Below, piece after piece: positions 1 through 9,735 of a DNA stretch of 64,000 nucleotides. The position numbers and the translations under genes were made by a program. Every line of letters begins with the position of its first letter. Position 1 is the first letter of the stretch. The notes under the pieces are model-generated. The model searched no databases, had not been told where the DNA came from, and was given only the letters and a program-made list of their open reading frames with translations. The DNA is from Pteria penguin (taxonomy: Eukaryota; Mollusca; Bivalvia; Pterioida; Pteriidae): the NCBI GenBank assembly GCA_035048485.1, contig CM068584.1, forward strand, positions 70,065,408-70,129,407, in the 5' to 3' direction.

Positions 1-1345
1 GGAATACCCGGCCTTCACACTCAGGAGTAGATGTTCTGAAACATATCGATTAATTTTAATTGTTTCTCATTTTATTTTAATTTTAAACGTCATTGATTTG
101 AAAGTGTGAATTCCGAATATTATTGGTATTTTACAAAACATTACACTAACCTTTGGATCGTCTTTGAACCAAACTTATTGGATTCCCCTTGAATTGGACT
201 GGGGCATCTGCAAATAATGTTGCTAAATATGATAACTGTTCGAGTTATTATACAGTAATGTCTCATTCATCAGGGACTCAATGTTAAGCAATTAATACTA
301 GTTTTCTCATGGGGAGATGTCTATATTTACTTTTACAAAATGACCCAATTATTCGAAGAATATACGTATTCATGACATAAACACGGTGCACAAAGATGTC
401 AGGATTATTGAGACATCAATGCATTTGTTCGGATTATTGACAAATGAATAAATATTTAAAACATCATATTTCCATTCTTAATCTATATTAAAACAACAAT
501 GGAAATGAAATATTATCAAAGTATCGTTATAGGAAAGATGTTATTGACCTTAATAAAGAAATATCATAGCAGGTCCACCATCTAAGATAAAAAAAAATTG
601 CATTCTTGTGGGAAGAGGTTACATGGTAGAGAAAATGTATTACATACTGCGGATTTTCTTCCTCTTCATAATTCCTCTCTTTTTTCCTATAAAACGGATA
701 AATGGTATCATTGGTGGCAAATAAAAAGAGATTGAAAATAGTACAGCAGCATTAGCAACGGATACAATATGGACCATGCATGTATGATTCGGGTAATTAA
801 CCCAAATCAGTGAAAATAACATGAATTTCTTTACGAGTGCATCATTTATTTATTACTAGCCGAAAAGAAAGAAGAAATCAATAGAAAAGTGATATTTCCT
901 TTAGAATTATGTAAAACATACTTAGCTACTAGGCATTCAACTTTGTCTTTAAGAGAATTCCGATGTCAAATCACAACAATACTCACAATAATTATAATAA
1001 AGACATTGGAAACACACACTAACAGCAAGCTAGGGGCGAAGAATGATGCTGAAAGCGTATGGTCATCTCCTATTTGGCTAGCCAAACATATTGTCAATGT
1101 TCATGCATGGAAATGAATATAGGGAGGGGAATGCGAATAATGATAATAATATAATAATAATAATTGTAATAATAATAATAATCTTTGTGCAATATCCGAC
1201 ACTACAAAACATGCAAATAATAAAGTAAGCGATAAACTTAAGACATAATGAGTTATAAAGATGAAGAGCTTAGAAAAATGTAAACAGAAAGGTCAGCTCA
1301 TTGCGATATCCCAATGTGATGCATTCTTGTGATACTTTAGCTTAC
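1..1345. other. AT-rich sequence, no supported gene
   Basis: No convincing coding exon, RNA gene or repeat family was recognised apart from a short AAT microsatellite. The remaining 3' exons of the minus-strand coiled-coil gene (exons at 1,346-1,977) should lie here or beyond the window edge, because its last visible exon ends with a good splice donor in phase 2. A minus-strand open frame at 640-822 has a hydrophobic stretch and a basic end but no splice context that ties it to the gene. Confidence 0.5.
1136..1182. repeat. AAT trinucleotide microsatellite
   Basis: Imperfect run of AAT/ATA units, broken by a few substitutions, between the end of the 889-1,116 open frame and the coiled-coil exons. 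Confidence 0.85.
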
Positions 1346-1387
1346 CTTTTAATCTCCTCAAGTTCGCTTTTCAATCTCTTACTGTCC
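1346..1387 (-). CDS. Gene A, third coiled-coil exon (partial gene)
   Basis: This 42-base exon continues the minus-strand gene that starts at 1,977. It is bounded by a CAG acceptor (1,390-1,388) and a GTAAG donor (1,345-1,341). Reading in the phase handed over by the upstream exon gives M-DSKRLKSELEEIK-R, a heptad-like, highly charged helix typical of a coiled coil. The exon again ends in phase 2, as the two upstream exons do, so it is a whole number of codons and could be skipped or duplicated without a frame change. No following exon was found towards position 1, so the C-terminus is missing from this annotation. Splice sites and phase are seen directly; the coiled-coil reading is inference. 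Confidence 0.6.
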
Positions 1388-1508
1388 CTGTTGCACAAAA
1401 AAGAAGTACATGAAAGGCAATATAAACGTATGGTATCTTACAACATTTGCAACGAATTTCACAGAGAGATGATGTTATAAAAACCAATATAAAATGTCTA
1501 ATCCTTAC

Positions 1509-1571
1509 ATTTTTTGTTCCTGGATATCCCGTTTCATGGAGTCCAGCGCACCCTCCAGTGCCTTGTTTCTC
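1509..1571 (-). CDS. Gene A, second coiled-coil exon
   Basis: A 63-base exon between a TAG acceptor (1,574-1,572) and a GTAAGG donor (1,508-1,503). In the phase left by the first coding exon it completes an Arg codon and reads RNKALEGALDSMKRDIQEQK, then passes two bases to the next exon. The residue pattern (hydrophobic a/d positions, many K/R/E/D) fits a continuous coiled coil across three exons. Phase agreement over three consecutive exons is the strongest evidence that this is a real gene. The protein family is not recognised. Confidence 0.62.
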
Positions 1572-1894
1572 CTAGTTTAAAGAATTAAATAGAAGTAAAA
1601 TTAATCAGTCATTTGTACCAAATAGGGGGGGCATTTAAGATATTACAACACAAAACACAAATTCAAAGTGCAGAGACTATACAACAAATGCAACTGTTAG
1701 GTATCATTTGAATTATTATGTATTAGACACATGAAAGTATCAAAATATCTCGAGAAAACTATTGAAGTACATCGACAGAGAGCTAGCAATCTACTATATA
1801 AAGGTTCTTTATATTTGTATACATTGGAATCAATATCCAATAACATATTTCCTGTGAATTGACAAAAATGAAATTGTATTATTGTTTGACTGAC

Positions 1895-1977
1895 CTTTTT
1901 AGATCTCTCATCTCTGACAACACAAACTCTCTAATTGCTTCAAAGTTTGCTGTTAATTCAACTTCTAAATCTTCCAT
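1895..1977 (-). CDS. Gene A, first main coding exon (MED... start)
   Basis: The ATG is at 1,977 and the exon is preceded by the acceptor CTGCAG, so the spliced message reads ATT ATG GAA at the junction. It encodes MEDLEVELTANFEAIREFV followed by LSEMRDLK and ends in phase 2 at a GT donor (1,894). The start resembles that of gene B at 24,145 (MEDQMDVEERMEALESFV), sharing MED, VE, EA.E.FV and a following acidic/basic helix; the two are probably paralogs. If spliced to the tiny MQPAEQTWL exon (4,248-4,274) the frames join without a stop, giving an alternative N-terminus before this Met. Function unknown; a small coiled-coil protein is all that can be said. Confidence 0.65.
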
Positions 1978-2039
1978 AATCTGCAGATAAATTGAATAAA
2001 GCTACATTTCGTCCAAAACCAACCCCATTTACAACCCAA

Positions 2040-2970
2040 ACCCAAAGTTAACAAACTCGATCAAGTGGAAACGCTCTGAAATCCAAAATACAACACCAAT
2101 TCAAACACTTCAGCCCCAGAACCAGTTTGTAACTCGATATTTACCCCAGCCCCTGTCTCAGCACCAGTCTTAACTAGGTGTTAGCCCAAGCCCAGCCCAA
2201 GCCCCCAGCCCATAGTCCCGATTTTAGTCAAGCCTCAGCCCTAGTCTTAACAGTATTTTAAACAAAGCCCCAAGCCCGAGACCCACTCTAGCCCCAGCCC
2301 AAATCCAGTCCATCCCAGCTCCAGACCCAGCTCCAGCACCCGTCTTAACTTGGTCTTAGCTCAAGCCCCAGCTCCAGCTCCAGCCCCAGTCCCAGTTCAG
2401 CCCAGCCCCAGTCCTAGTCTCAACTTGGTCTTAGCCCAAGCCCAGCCCCAGCTCCAGCCTTAGCCCAAGCCCCTACTCCAGCCCCAGCCCCATCTCCAGC
2501 CCCAGTCCCAGTTAAGCACAGCCCATTCCAACTCTCAACTTGGTCTTAGCCCAAGCCCAGCCCCAGGCCCAAATCAAGTCCTAGCCCCAGCGCCAACTCC
2601 AACCCAGCCCCAGCCTAAGCCTCAGCCCCAACTCCAGCGCAGCCCAAATCCCAGTCCCAGCACCAACCCTAGCCCAAGCCCAAGTCCCAGCACCAGTCTT
2701 AACTTGGTCTTAGCCGAAGCCCAGACCCAGCCCAACTCGTACCAAGTCCAAGTCCCAACCCAAGCCAAAGCCCCAACCCGAACTCCAGCCCCAGTCCCAG
2801 TTCAACTCAACTCCAGCCCCAGTCTTAATAGTGTCATAACTAAGGCCAAGCCAAGCTCTAGCCCAGCCCAACTCCAGCCATAACCCAGCTCCAACCCAAC
2901 CCATCTCCAGCCAACAGCCTTAACTCAGTCTTAACGCCAGCCCCAGCCCCAACCCCAGCCCAAGCTTCAA
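2040..2970. repeat. (AGCCCC)n-like degenerate hexanucleotide array
   Basis: About 0.9 kb of CAGCCC/AGCCCC/AAGCCC units with interspersed 'cagtcttaacttggtcttagcc' style spacers, pyrimidine-rich on the plus strand. It is the reverse-complement counterpart of the (GGGGCT)n arrays at 6.3-9.5 kb and lies inside an intron of gene A, so the gene A transcript would carry the G-rich (GGGGCT) strand. Open frames here are low-complexity and not genes. Confidence 0.85.
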
Positions 2971-3009
2971 CAAGCTCACCTATTATTTAACTTATGACTA
3001 AGAAAGGCT

Positions 3010-3440
3010 ACATATTACTATAAAAATTATTGGAATCTGAATGTCAAAAATTTAGCATAAAATTAATTATTTGCGATTATCTAAAAGGGTTTTAAATCTG
3101 TGTTTCTTAAGATATCTCAATGATATTAACAGATGTAATGGATGTTGATATATACAAGACATTTGTGAAGTTCCATTAAGATAGGTTACCTTTATAATAG
3201 AATAAATATCATAATTTGCGATACCCTATAGGGGTATAAAATCTGTTTCTTGAGATATCTTAATGATATTTACATGTGTAGTAGATGCTAATGTATATTT
3301 GTGAAGTTTCATTAAGATAAGTTACCTATTTCTATAAAAACTTATAGTAATCCTATTGTCCAAAATTTAGCATAAAGGTCATTATTTGCTTTTACCGAAA
3401 GGAGTATGAAATGTTTGTTTCTTGACATATCTTTTGATAT
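3010..3440. repeat. Three imperfect ~150 bp tandem repeats
   Basis: The motif ending in 'tttcttgagatatcttaatgatatt' recurs near 3,100, 3,245 and 3,420, each preceded by an 'ATTTGCGATA..' block and a 'gttccattaagataggttacc' block. The copies are diverged. They lie in the same gene A intron as the AGCCCC array. Confidence 0.65.
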
Positions 3441-3442
3441 TT

Positions 3443-3775
3443 TGTACATGTGTGTGTTAGGTGTGTATGTGTGTATATATGTATGTGTGTTGACGTATGT
3501 GTGTGTATTTTTGTAAGTAATGGTATATGTGTGTATGTGTTTGTATGTATGTGTATGTGTGGATATGTGTCTATGTGTGTGGATGTCTGTATGTGTGTAT
3601 ATATACGCCTGTGTATGTGTGTAAGGGTGTGTAATGGTGCATATGTGTTTAGGTATATGTATATGTCTATATGTGTTCATGTGTGTTTATGTGTGTATAT
3701 GTGTATGTAAGTATGTGTGTCTATACATGTGTATTTGTGTGTATGTGTGTTGTGTGAAGGTTTTGTGTGTGTGTA
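3443..3775. repeat. (TGTGTA)n / TG-rich microsatellite
   Basis: Long TG-rich run with TGTATG and TGTGTA units. It produces open frames on both strands that are repeats of Cys/Val/Tyr or His/Thr/Tyr and are not genes. Confidence 0.9.
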
Positions 3776-3805
3776 AATCCAGTGTTTCAACAAGTTATGA
3801 CTTAC

Positions 3806-3837
3806 TTGACACGACTGCATTGCGGGCTGCACTTCAT
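3806..3837 (-). other. Gene A tiny ATG exon, variant copy
   Basis: Minus-strand block homologous to the MQPA exons at 4,041 and 4,248 (shares TGCAGCCCGCA) but rearranged: it reads MKCSPQCSRV and then meets a GTAAGT donor at 3,805. It sits directly downstream of the 3' arm of the splice-donor hairpin. The gene B equivalent is 22,102-22,128. No acceptor was identified, so it may be the 3' part of the longer exon beginning at 3,886. Confidence 0.45.
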
Positions 3838-3838
3838 G

Positions 3839-3877
3839 CATAGATTCATTTATGTAGACTTACCCCATGAATCTATG
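3839..3877 (-). promoter_or_regulatory. RNA hairpin enclosing a 5' splice site (gene A copy)
   Basis: CATAGATTCAT at 3,839-3,849 is the perfect 11-base complement of ATGAATCTATG at 3,867-3,877, leaving a 17-base loop. On the minus (sense) strand that loop contains the donor GTAAGT (3,863-3,858) of the MTDHRFMG exon. The same arrangement exists in gene B at 22,057-22,095. I infer that folding could mask the donor and favour the next GTAAGT (3,805) instead; this is not shown by sequence alone. Confidence 0.6.
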
Positions 3878-3886
3878 ATCTGTCAT
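3864..3886 (-). other. Gene A tiny exon MTDHRFMG
   Basis: ATG at 3,886, reading MTDHRFM plus two bases up to a GTAAGT donor at 3,863. The gene B copy (22,048-22,070) reads MTDHRFI with the same donor and the same preceding 'TTTTGAGAAGAAG' block, so the block is conserved between paralogs beyond what flanking intron shows. It may be an alternative start exon or an upstream short ORF. Joined in this phase to the MED exon it would not continue the main frame. Confidence 0.5.
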
Positions 3887-3989
3887 CTTCTTCTCAAAAT
3901 AAGCGTCAGAATTAAGCTCTAGGGTTTGGCATTGGGATGGGTCTGGGTCGGGTTAGGGGGATGTTAGAAAGTAAACAACACAGTCTGTT

Positions 3990-4005
3990 GATTCACCGGT
4001 GAATC
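3990..4005. other. 16-base perfect palindrome after tiny exon
   Basis: GATTCACCGGTGAATC. Near-identical copies lie the same short distance after the other tiny exons (4,200-4,212; 21,719-21,730; 21,921-21,932 with one mismatch). Confidence 0.75.
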
Positions 4006-4040
4006 ACAGAGCAAATCGACAGAAATCGAAATATACTCAC

Positions 4041-4067
4041 CAACCATATCTGCTTTGCAGGCTGCAT
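4041..4067 (-). other. Gene A tiny exon MQPAKQIWL
   Basis: Starts at ATG 4,067 and runs nine codons to a GTGAGT donor (4,040). It is followed in the intron by TTTCGATTTCTGTCGATTT and a perfect 16-base palindrome (3,990-4,005). It is a near duplicate of the exon at 4,248-4,274, so the two look like mutually exclusive first coding exons or repeated upstream ORFs. Confidence 0.55.
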
Positions 4068-4247
4068 CTTTCAATCTTCTTTAATATTATTTAAGAACAG
4101 TATGAAAATAAAGAACACAGGCTGTTGATGGGACTAGTGGTCGGGTAGCAGTGGGAGGGGATAAGTCATAACAACATAAAATAAACAACACGGTCTGTTG
4201 ATTCACCGGTGAACCACAGAAATCGACAAAAATCGAAAAATACTCAC

Positions 4248-4274
4248 CAACCATGTCTGCTCTGCGGGCTGCAT
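4248..4274 (-). other. Gene A tiny exon MQPAEQTWL
   Basis: Starts at ATG 4,274, nine codons, phase 0, GTGAGT donor at 4,247. Spliced to the acceptor at 1,980 it reads on in frame into ...I-MED... of the main coding exon. This is the best candidate for a real alternative N-terminus. The upstream acceptor is not certain; AG dinucleotides lie just before the ATG in 'AGACAAGAAG'. Confidence 0.58.
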
Positions 4275-4607
4275 CTTCTTGTCTTCATTAAAATGTCACG
4301 AACCCATAAAATAACCCTAAACATTATCAGGAACAAATGGGGATGATCAGGATAAAGCCAAAAGCAGCCCCTTCCCAGTCCGCGATAGCTTTTTCTAGAT
4401 GTTTCCAATTATATACATACTTATAATACATAAATACAATAAGATTTGATACTTTTCCTTTATCCATCCAAAATTTTGAAATTGAAACTATTTCGATAAA
4501 CATTCTTATGGAATTTTCTAAATTCTAATTCCTTCGTATTTTACATTGTGATAAAAACACAATTACAATAACTTCTACTACTTTAATTAATGGTAAACAG
4601 TACTTAC

Positions 4608-4672
4608 AATTCTCTTGTTCTATTCTGTTACACACGTCTTTCCTCTTCAACGACTTCCTTCTCAACTGACTG
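4608..4672 (-). other. Duplicated, TATA-less copy of gene A exon 1
   Basis: Nearly identical to 5,061-5,123, including the TCAGTCAG start region and the AGAGAATT-GTAAGTA donor. No TATA box precedes it, so it may be used as an included second 5'UTR exon, as an alternative start, or not at all. Confidence 0.5.
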
Positions 4673-4795
4673 ACAACAATAACTAAAACTAAATACAATA
4701 ACATTTGATAATTTTCCTTAATCCATTAAAATGGATTATAAAATATGGTTTACTATTCCTTTCGTATTTCACATGACAGAACAGAACAAATAACG

Positions 4796-4913
4796 GAATA
4801 TAAATAAATATATAAATGAATAAATAAATAAATGAATAAATAAATAAATAAATAAATAATTTTCCTTAATCCATTAGAAACGGAATATAAATAAATAAAT
4901 AAATGAAATTTAA
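4796..4913. repeat. (TAAA)n microsatellite
   Basis: Two runs of TAAA/TGAA units separated by a short unique stretch. Confidence 0.85.
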
Positions 4914-5060
4914 AAATTGAAACTATACCGATAAACTTTCTTACAAAATTTTCTAAATTCGAATTATTTTCTATTTTATATTGTAATAAAAACAAAATTA
5001 CAATAAAGAAAAGAATAACTTAAACTTCTATTACTTTAATAAATGGTAAACAGTACTTAC

Positions 5061-5123
5061 AATTCTCTTGGTCTATTCTGCTACACACGTCTTTCCTCTT
5101 CAACGACTTCTTCTCAACTGACT
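5061..5123 (-). other. Gene A 5'UTR exon 1
   Basis: Predicted from the initiator (TCAGT, A at 5,123) to the GTAAGTACTG donor at 5,060. It contains no ATG. The start sits 28 bases after the first T of the TATA box, the standard spacing for TATA promoters. Confidence 0.6.
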
Positions 5124-5143
5124 GACAATGATTTCACCGTCTC

Positions 5144-5151
5144 CTTATATA
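5144..5151 (-). promoter_or_regulatory. Gene A TATA box
   Basis: TATATAAG on the minus strand. Upstream it is preceded by GTTGGAAATTTCAATCCGCCTGGGGG, which aligns with the gene B promoter (GTTGAAATTTTCGATCCGCTCCTGAG before TATAAAAGG at 20,840). Agreement of promoter, exon order and protein start indicates the two genes arose by inverted duplication. Confidence 0.65.
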
Positions 5152-5269
5152 CCCCCAGGCGGATTGAAATTTCCAACCAAACTGCAATGTAAATGGATTG
5201 GACAATTGTTAATGTTTGATAAATCATATCTCCACGTTTTATATGGAGTATAAATTTCGATATTTATAT

Positions 5270-6262
5270 CGTTATTTAGAGGACTTCAAGTACTTTCCAA
5301 TGATATAAATTACATTAATGTCCGAATGATGTTTTCGTATAGAAAAACTATGTTGAAGTAAGGTATTTTTACTGTAATCAAAAGAAAATTTGAGTCTTAT
5401 TCCAATGGTTTCACCCAACTTTAACACTCCAAATTATTGGAAAAAATTAATCGGATCAATAAGTGTTATACACCAATCGATTCGCCGCTCAAAATCATTT
5501 AAAAATCTGGGTATCACGAGGGGTCTAGGACTTGCGGTTGAAAAGTTATGTATTAATATATATTTAATTGTTTGCTAAATGATGCCAATTGTCTTTACCA
5601 ATCAAAACCACTATAATTCCAGTTGATTCCAATGGTTTCATCCAACTTTAACATACCAAATTATTGGAAAAAATTAATCGGATCAATAAGTGTTATACAC
5701 CAATCGATTCGCCGCTCAAAATCATTTAAAAATCTGGGTATCACGGGGGGTCTACCACTTGCGGTTAAAAAGTTATGCATTGCTATATATTTAATTTTTT
5801 ACTATATGATGCCAATGTTTTTACCAATTGAATCCACTATAATTCCAGTTGATTCCAATGGCTTAATCCAACTTTAACACACCAAATTATTGGAAAAAGT
5901 TAATCGGATTAACAAGTGTTATATACCAATCGATTCGTCTCTCAAAATCATTTGAAAATCTGGTTATCACGGGGGATCTACGATATGCGGTTAAAAAGTT
6001 ATGTATTAATATACATTATTTTTTAATGTATGATATTAATGTTTTTACCAATTTAAACCACTATCATTCCAGTTGATTCCAATGGATTAATCCAACTTTA
6101 ACATACCAAATTATTGAAAAAAGGTAATCTGATTAACAAGTGTTATACACCAATCGATTCGTCTCTCAAAATCATTTAAAAATCTGGGTATCACGGGGGG
6201 TCTGTGATTTACAGTTAAAAAGTTATGCATTAATATATATTTAATTGTTTGCTATATGAGAT
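5270..6262. repeat. ~225 bp tandem monomers upstream of gene A
   Basis: Four units (from about 5,390, 5,620, 5,845 and 6,065) share the blocks 'ccaactttaacayaccaaattattgg', 'agtgttatacaccaatcgattcg' and 'atctgggtatcacggggggtct'. The short open frames here repeat the same peptide and are repeat artefacts. A single inverted monomer core (CTTTCCAATGATATAAATTA) lies at 5,293-5,312. The units look related to the monomers at 19,850-20,790. Confidence 0.8.
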
Positions 6263-6307
6263 TTGCTGTATCTAAATAAAAGTAAGAAAAGTTTTGAATA
6301 GAGGATA

Positions 6308-6960
6308 TTGGTGCAGGGGCTTTGGCTAGGGCAAAGTGAAAAGTTTAGGCTGGAGTTTGGGCTGGGGCTTGGGTTGGTGTTGGGGATGAGGCTGGGGCTG
6401 GGTTTAGAGCTAAGGCCGGGGCTGGCACTTGAGTTGGGGCTGGGAGAGGGTGGAACTGGGACTGGGTCTGGGGTTGGGGCTGGGGCTGGTGTTGGGCTGG
6501 AGTTGGGGCTGGGGCTGGGGTTAGGGTTGGTGCTGGGGCCAGGGTTGGTGCTGGGGCTAGGGCTGGGACTAGGACTGGAATTGAGGCTGAGACAGGGCTG
6601 AACTGAGACTGGGTCTGGAGTTGGGGCTGGGGCTGGGCTTGTTGCTGGGGCTGGGATTGGTGCTGGGGCCGGGACTGGGGCTGGGGCTGGGGTCGGGGCT
6701 GGGGCCGGGGCTGGGGCTGGGGCTGGGGCTGGGACTGGAGTTGGGACTGGGACAGGGCTGAACTGGGACTAGGTCTGGAGTTGGGACTGGGGCTGGTGCT
6801 GGAGTTGGGGCTGGGGCCGGGGTTGGTGCTGGGACTGGGGTTGGTGCTGGGACCGGGGTGGGGCTGGAGCTGAGGCTAGGGCCGGGGCTGGGGCTGGGAC
6901 TGGATTTGGAGCTGGAACAGGGCTGAACTGGGAATAGGTCTGGAGTTCGGGCCCCAGCCC
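6308..6960 (+). repeat. (GGGGCT)n hexanucleotide array, block 1
   Basis: Purine-rich GGGGCTGG/GGGACTGG units with 'gaactgggactaggtctggagtt' spacers. Runs of four or more G-tracts make G-quadruplex formation likely. Gly/Leu or Pro/Ser-rich open frames on both strands are repeat artefacts. Confidence 0.9.
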
Positions 6961-7368
6961 CAGCCAAAACCCCAGCCTAAACTCAGTTCCAGCCCCAAAC
7001 CCAGCCCAGCCTTGGCCCCAAATCGAACATTGCATTGTGGGTAATCAAGTTATTTCCTGTCTGCCATGTTGAGTACGTGGAATTAAGTTCAGGAATATAG
7101 ATTATCGATATATTGTAAGTTTTTGCTTTACTACACTTTTATTATATTGTTTAAAAATTACTTTCAAATATCTGTAATAAGTGCTTTTCTTAGAAAACAA
7201 TACTAATTATAAGTATATGTAAATTAAGATTCAAATTTCTGATCATGCCTAATCAATCCCCAACCCAAATCCAGCCCACGTAACAGCCTTAGGCTCAGCC
7301 TTACCCCAGAACCAACATTAAAAACAAGCTCTTAACTCGGCCCTGGCCCCATTTCAAGCCCTAGCTCC
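6961..7368. other. Flank between GGGGCT blocks
   Basis: Contains a diverged copy of the 0.73 kb repeat backbone ('cattgcattgtgggtaatcaagttatttcctgtc', 7,030-7,060) and short AGCCCC-type pieces on the opposite strand (7,255-7,368). No gene seen. Confidence 0.6.
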
Positions 7369-9477
7369 ATATTCCACATTGTATTTTGGGTAATTATATG
7401 ATTTTCTGTCGCCATGATGAACACGTGCAATTAAGTTGGAATGTAGATTTGCGATATTTGGTAAGTTGTTGCTTTAGTACTCTTTCATTATATGGTTTAA
7501 CATTTACTTTGAAACATGTGTTTTGGAAATAGTGACATTAGAATGAAAAAATCTAATGATAACTACCGGCAAATTAATGTTAAGTTGTTTTGTGTGTTTC
7601 GTGGAAGAGGTATGTTTTAATCTACCCAAGATATATCACTGTGTTATATGTTTTGTATTTCATACTGGAATAATTAACGTTAATTAATCATAGGTGAGCA
7701 TTTTATTATTTATTGGTATTTTTTATTTTTACCTCGTCTTTGAAAAGGGGGGGGGGGGGATTGAGAGTTGGGTGAAGGGTTTATTCTGGGGGTTTGGGCT
7801 GGGGCTGGGGTTAATGCTGAGGGCCGGGGCTGGGGCCGAGGCTGGAGATGGAGCTGGGGCCGGGGCTGGGGCTGGGGCCTGGGCAGGGGCTGGGACTGGA
7901 ATCGGGACTGTGACAGGACTGAGCTGGGACTTGGTCTATAGTTTGGGCTGGGGCTCAGGCTGGATTCGGGGCTGTAGTTGGGGCTGGGTCTTGGGCTAGG
8001 GTTGATGCTGGGGCCGGGGCTAGGGCTGGGATTGGGGCTTTGGCTGGGGCTGGAGTTTGGGCTGGGGCTGGAGTTGGGGCTGGGGCTGGAGTTGGGGCTC
8101 CACATCCCACATTGTATTTTGGGTAATTATATGATTTCCTGTCGCCATTTTGAACACGTGTAATTAAGTTGGAATGTAGATTTGCGATATTTGGTAAGTT
8201 GTTGGTTTAGTACTCTTTCATTATATAGTTTAACAATTACTTTGAAACATTAGTTTTGTAACTAGTGACTTTATTATGAAAAAGAATTAATGATAAATAA
8301 CGGCAAATTAATATTAAATTGTTTTGTGTGTTTCGTGGAAGAGGTATGTTTCTATCTAACCAAGATATATCACTGTGTTATATGTTTCGTATTTCATACT
8401 GGAATAATGAACGTTAATTAATTATAGGTGAGACTTTTATTATTTATTCGGTACTTTCATTTTTACCTCGTCTTTGAAAGGGGGTGGGGCAGAGTTGGGT
8501 GAAGAGTTTATGCTGGGGATTTGGGCTGGGGTTCATGCTGGGGCCGGGGCTGGGGCCGGGGCTGGAGATCGAGCTGGGGCCGGGGCTGGGGCTGGGGCCG
8601 GTGCTGGGGCTGGGAGTGGAGTCGGGGCTGTAACAGGACTGAGCTGGGACTTGGTCTATAGTTTGGGCTGGGGCTGGGGCTGAAGTCGGGGCTGTAATTG
8701 GGGCTGGGGCTTGGGCTAGGGTTGGTGCTGAGGCTGGGGCCGGGGCTGGGGCTGGAGCTGGAGTTGGGGCTGGAGTTGGGGCTGGGGCTGGGGCTGGAGT
8801 TGGGGCTGGGGCTGGAGTTGGGGCTCCACATTCCACATTGTATTATGGGTAATTATATGATTTCCTGCCGCCATGTTGAACACGTGTAATTAAGTTGGAA
8901 TGTAGATTTGCGATATTTGGTAAGTTGTTGGTTTAGTACTCTTTCATTATATGGTTTAACAATTACTTTGAAACATTTGTTTTGTAACTAGTGACTTTAT
9001 TATGAAAAAATTTTAATGATAAATAACGGCAAATTAATATTAAATTTTTTTGTGTGTTTCGTGGAAGAGGTATGTTCTATCTAACCAAGATATATCACTG
9101 TGTTATATGCTTCGTACCTCATACTGGAATAATTAAAGCTAATTAATTATAGGTGAGACTTTTATTATTTATCGGTACTTTTATTTTTACCTCGTCTTTG
9201 AAAGGCGGGGGTAAGAGTTGGGTGAAGAGATTATGCTGGGGATTTGGGCTGGGGTTCATGCTGGGGCCGGGGTTGGGGCCGGGGCTGGAGATGGAGATCG
9301 AGCTGGGGCCGGGGCTGGGGCTGGGGGTGGGGCCGGTGCTGGGGCTGGGAGTGGAGTCGGGACTGTGACAGGACTGAGCTGGGACTTGGTCTATAGTTTA
9401 GGCTGGGGCTGGGGCTGAAGTCGGGGCTGTAATTGGGGCTGGGGCTTGGGCTAGGGTTGGTGCTGGGGCTGGGTTTG
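7369..9477 (+). repeat. Three ~0.73 kb tandem repeats each ending in (GGGGCT)n
   Basis: Copies begin near 7,369, 8,104 and 8,826 at 'ccacattgtattttgggtaattatatgatttcctgtcgcc' and each carries the same AT-rich backbone ('gaatgtagatttgcgatatttggtaag', 'gtttcgtggaagaggtatgtt') followed by a GGGGCT block (7,770-8,102; 8,480-8,825; 9,205-9,477). The third copy is cut short and runs straight into TTAGGG repeats at 9,478. Low-complexity open frames inside are not genes. Confidence 0.88.
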
Positions 9478-9539
9478 GTTAGGGTTAGGGTTAGGGTTAG
9501 GGTTAGGGGTTAGGGTTAGGGTTAGGGTTAGGGTTAGGG
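9478..9539 (+). repeat. Interstitial TTAGGG telomeric repeat 1
   Basis: About ten TTAGGG units with one extra G. It joins the GGGGCT array on its left through 'ggggctgggtttggttaggg' without unique sequence between. Confidence 0.95.
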
Positions 9540-9735
9540 CCAGGGTCTTAGTGACCCTGGTACGGTCTCGGTAGCTATTTGGCTACGCGATAGGTGTAGT
9601 TTTGGTACCAGGTAGGTACTGTGGTACCTTATAAGTACTTTGGTACAGTAGATAGGTGTTTGTGTACCATCAATAGCTATTAGTCTTGTACCATACAGCT
9701 ATTGTGGTACGATATAGCTATTGTAGTACATGATT
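9540..9735. repeat. GTAC/TAGCTATT minisatellite
   Basis: Short degenerate units built on GGTAC and AGCTATT/ATAGGT. Related units occur after the long TTAGGG tracts at 29,673 and 37,577, so this is a recurrent neighbour of telomeric repeats in this locus. Confidence 0.7.

Larger units (their letters stand above)
4433..5115 (-). repeat. Tandem duplication of gene A exon 1 and intron-1 start
   Basis: Two imperfect copies (about 4,433-4,672 and 4,690-5,115) share the 'aataagatttgatacttttcctttatcc' block, the 'ttgaaactattccgataaac' block and, at their right end, the 5' exon with its GTAAGTACTG donor. The right-hand copy contains an expansion of TAAA tetranucleotides at 4,796-4,913. Only the right-hand copy has a TATA box upstream. 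Confidence 0.7.

Noticed and set aside
640..822. 60-residue minus-strand frame with a hydrophobic segment, possible gene A 3' exon
   Set aside because: No acceptor in the needed phase was found and the composition is that of AT-rich noise.
5390..5877. Two related 62-84 residue frames (KKLIGSISVIHQSIRRSKSF)
   Set aside because: Tandem 225 bp monomers; the third and fourth units do not keep the frame.
6308..9418. Many 60-130 residue Gly/Leu/Ala and Pro/Ser/Ala-rich open frames on both strands
   Set aside because: They are translations of GGGGCT hexanucleotides in several frames, with no splice sites or sequence complexity.
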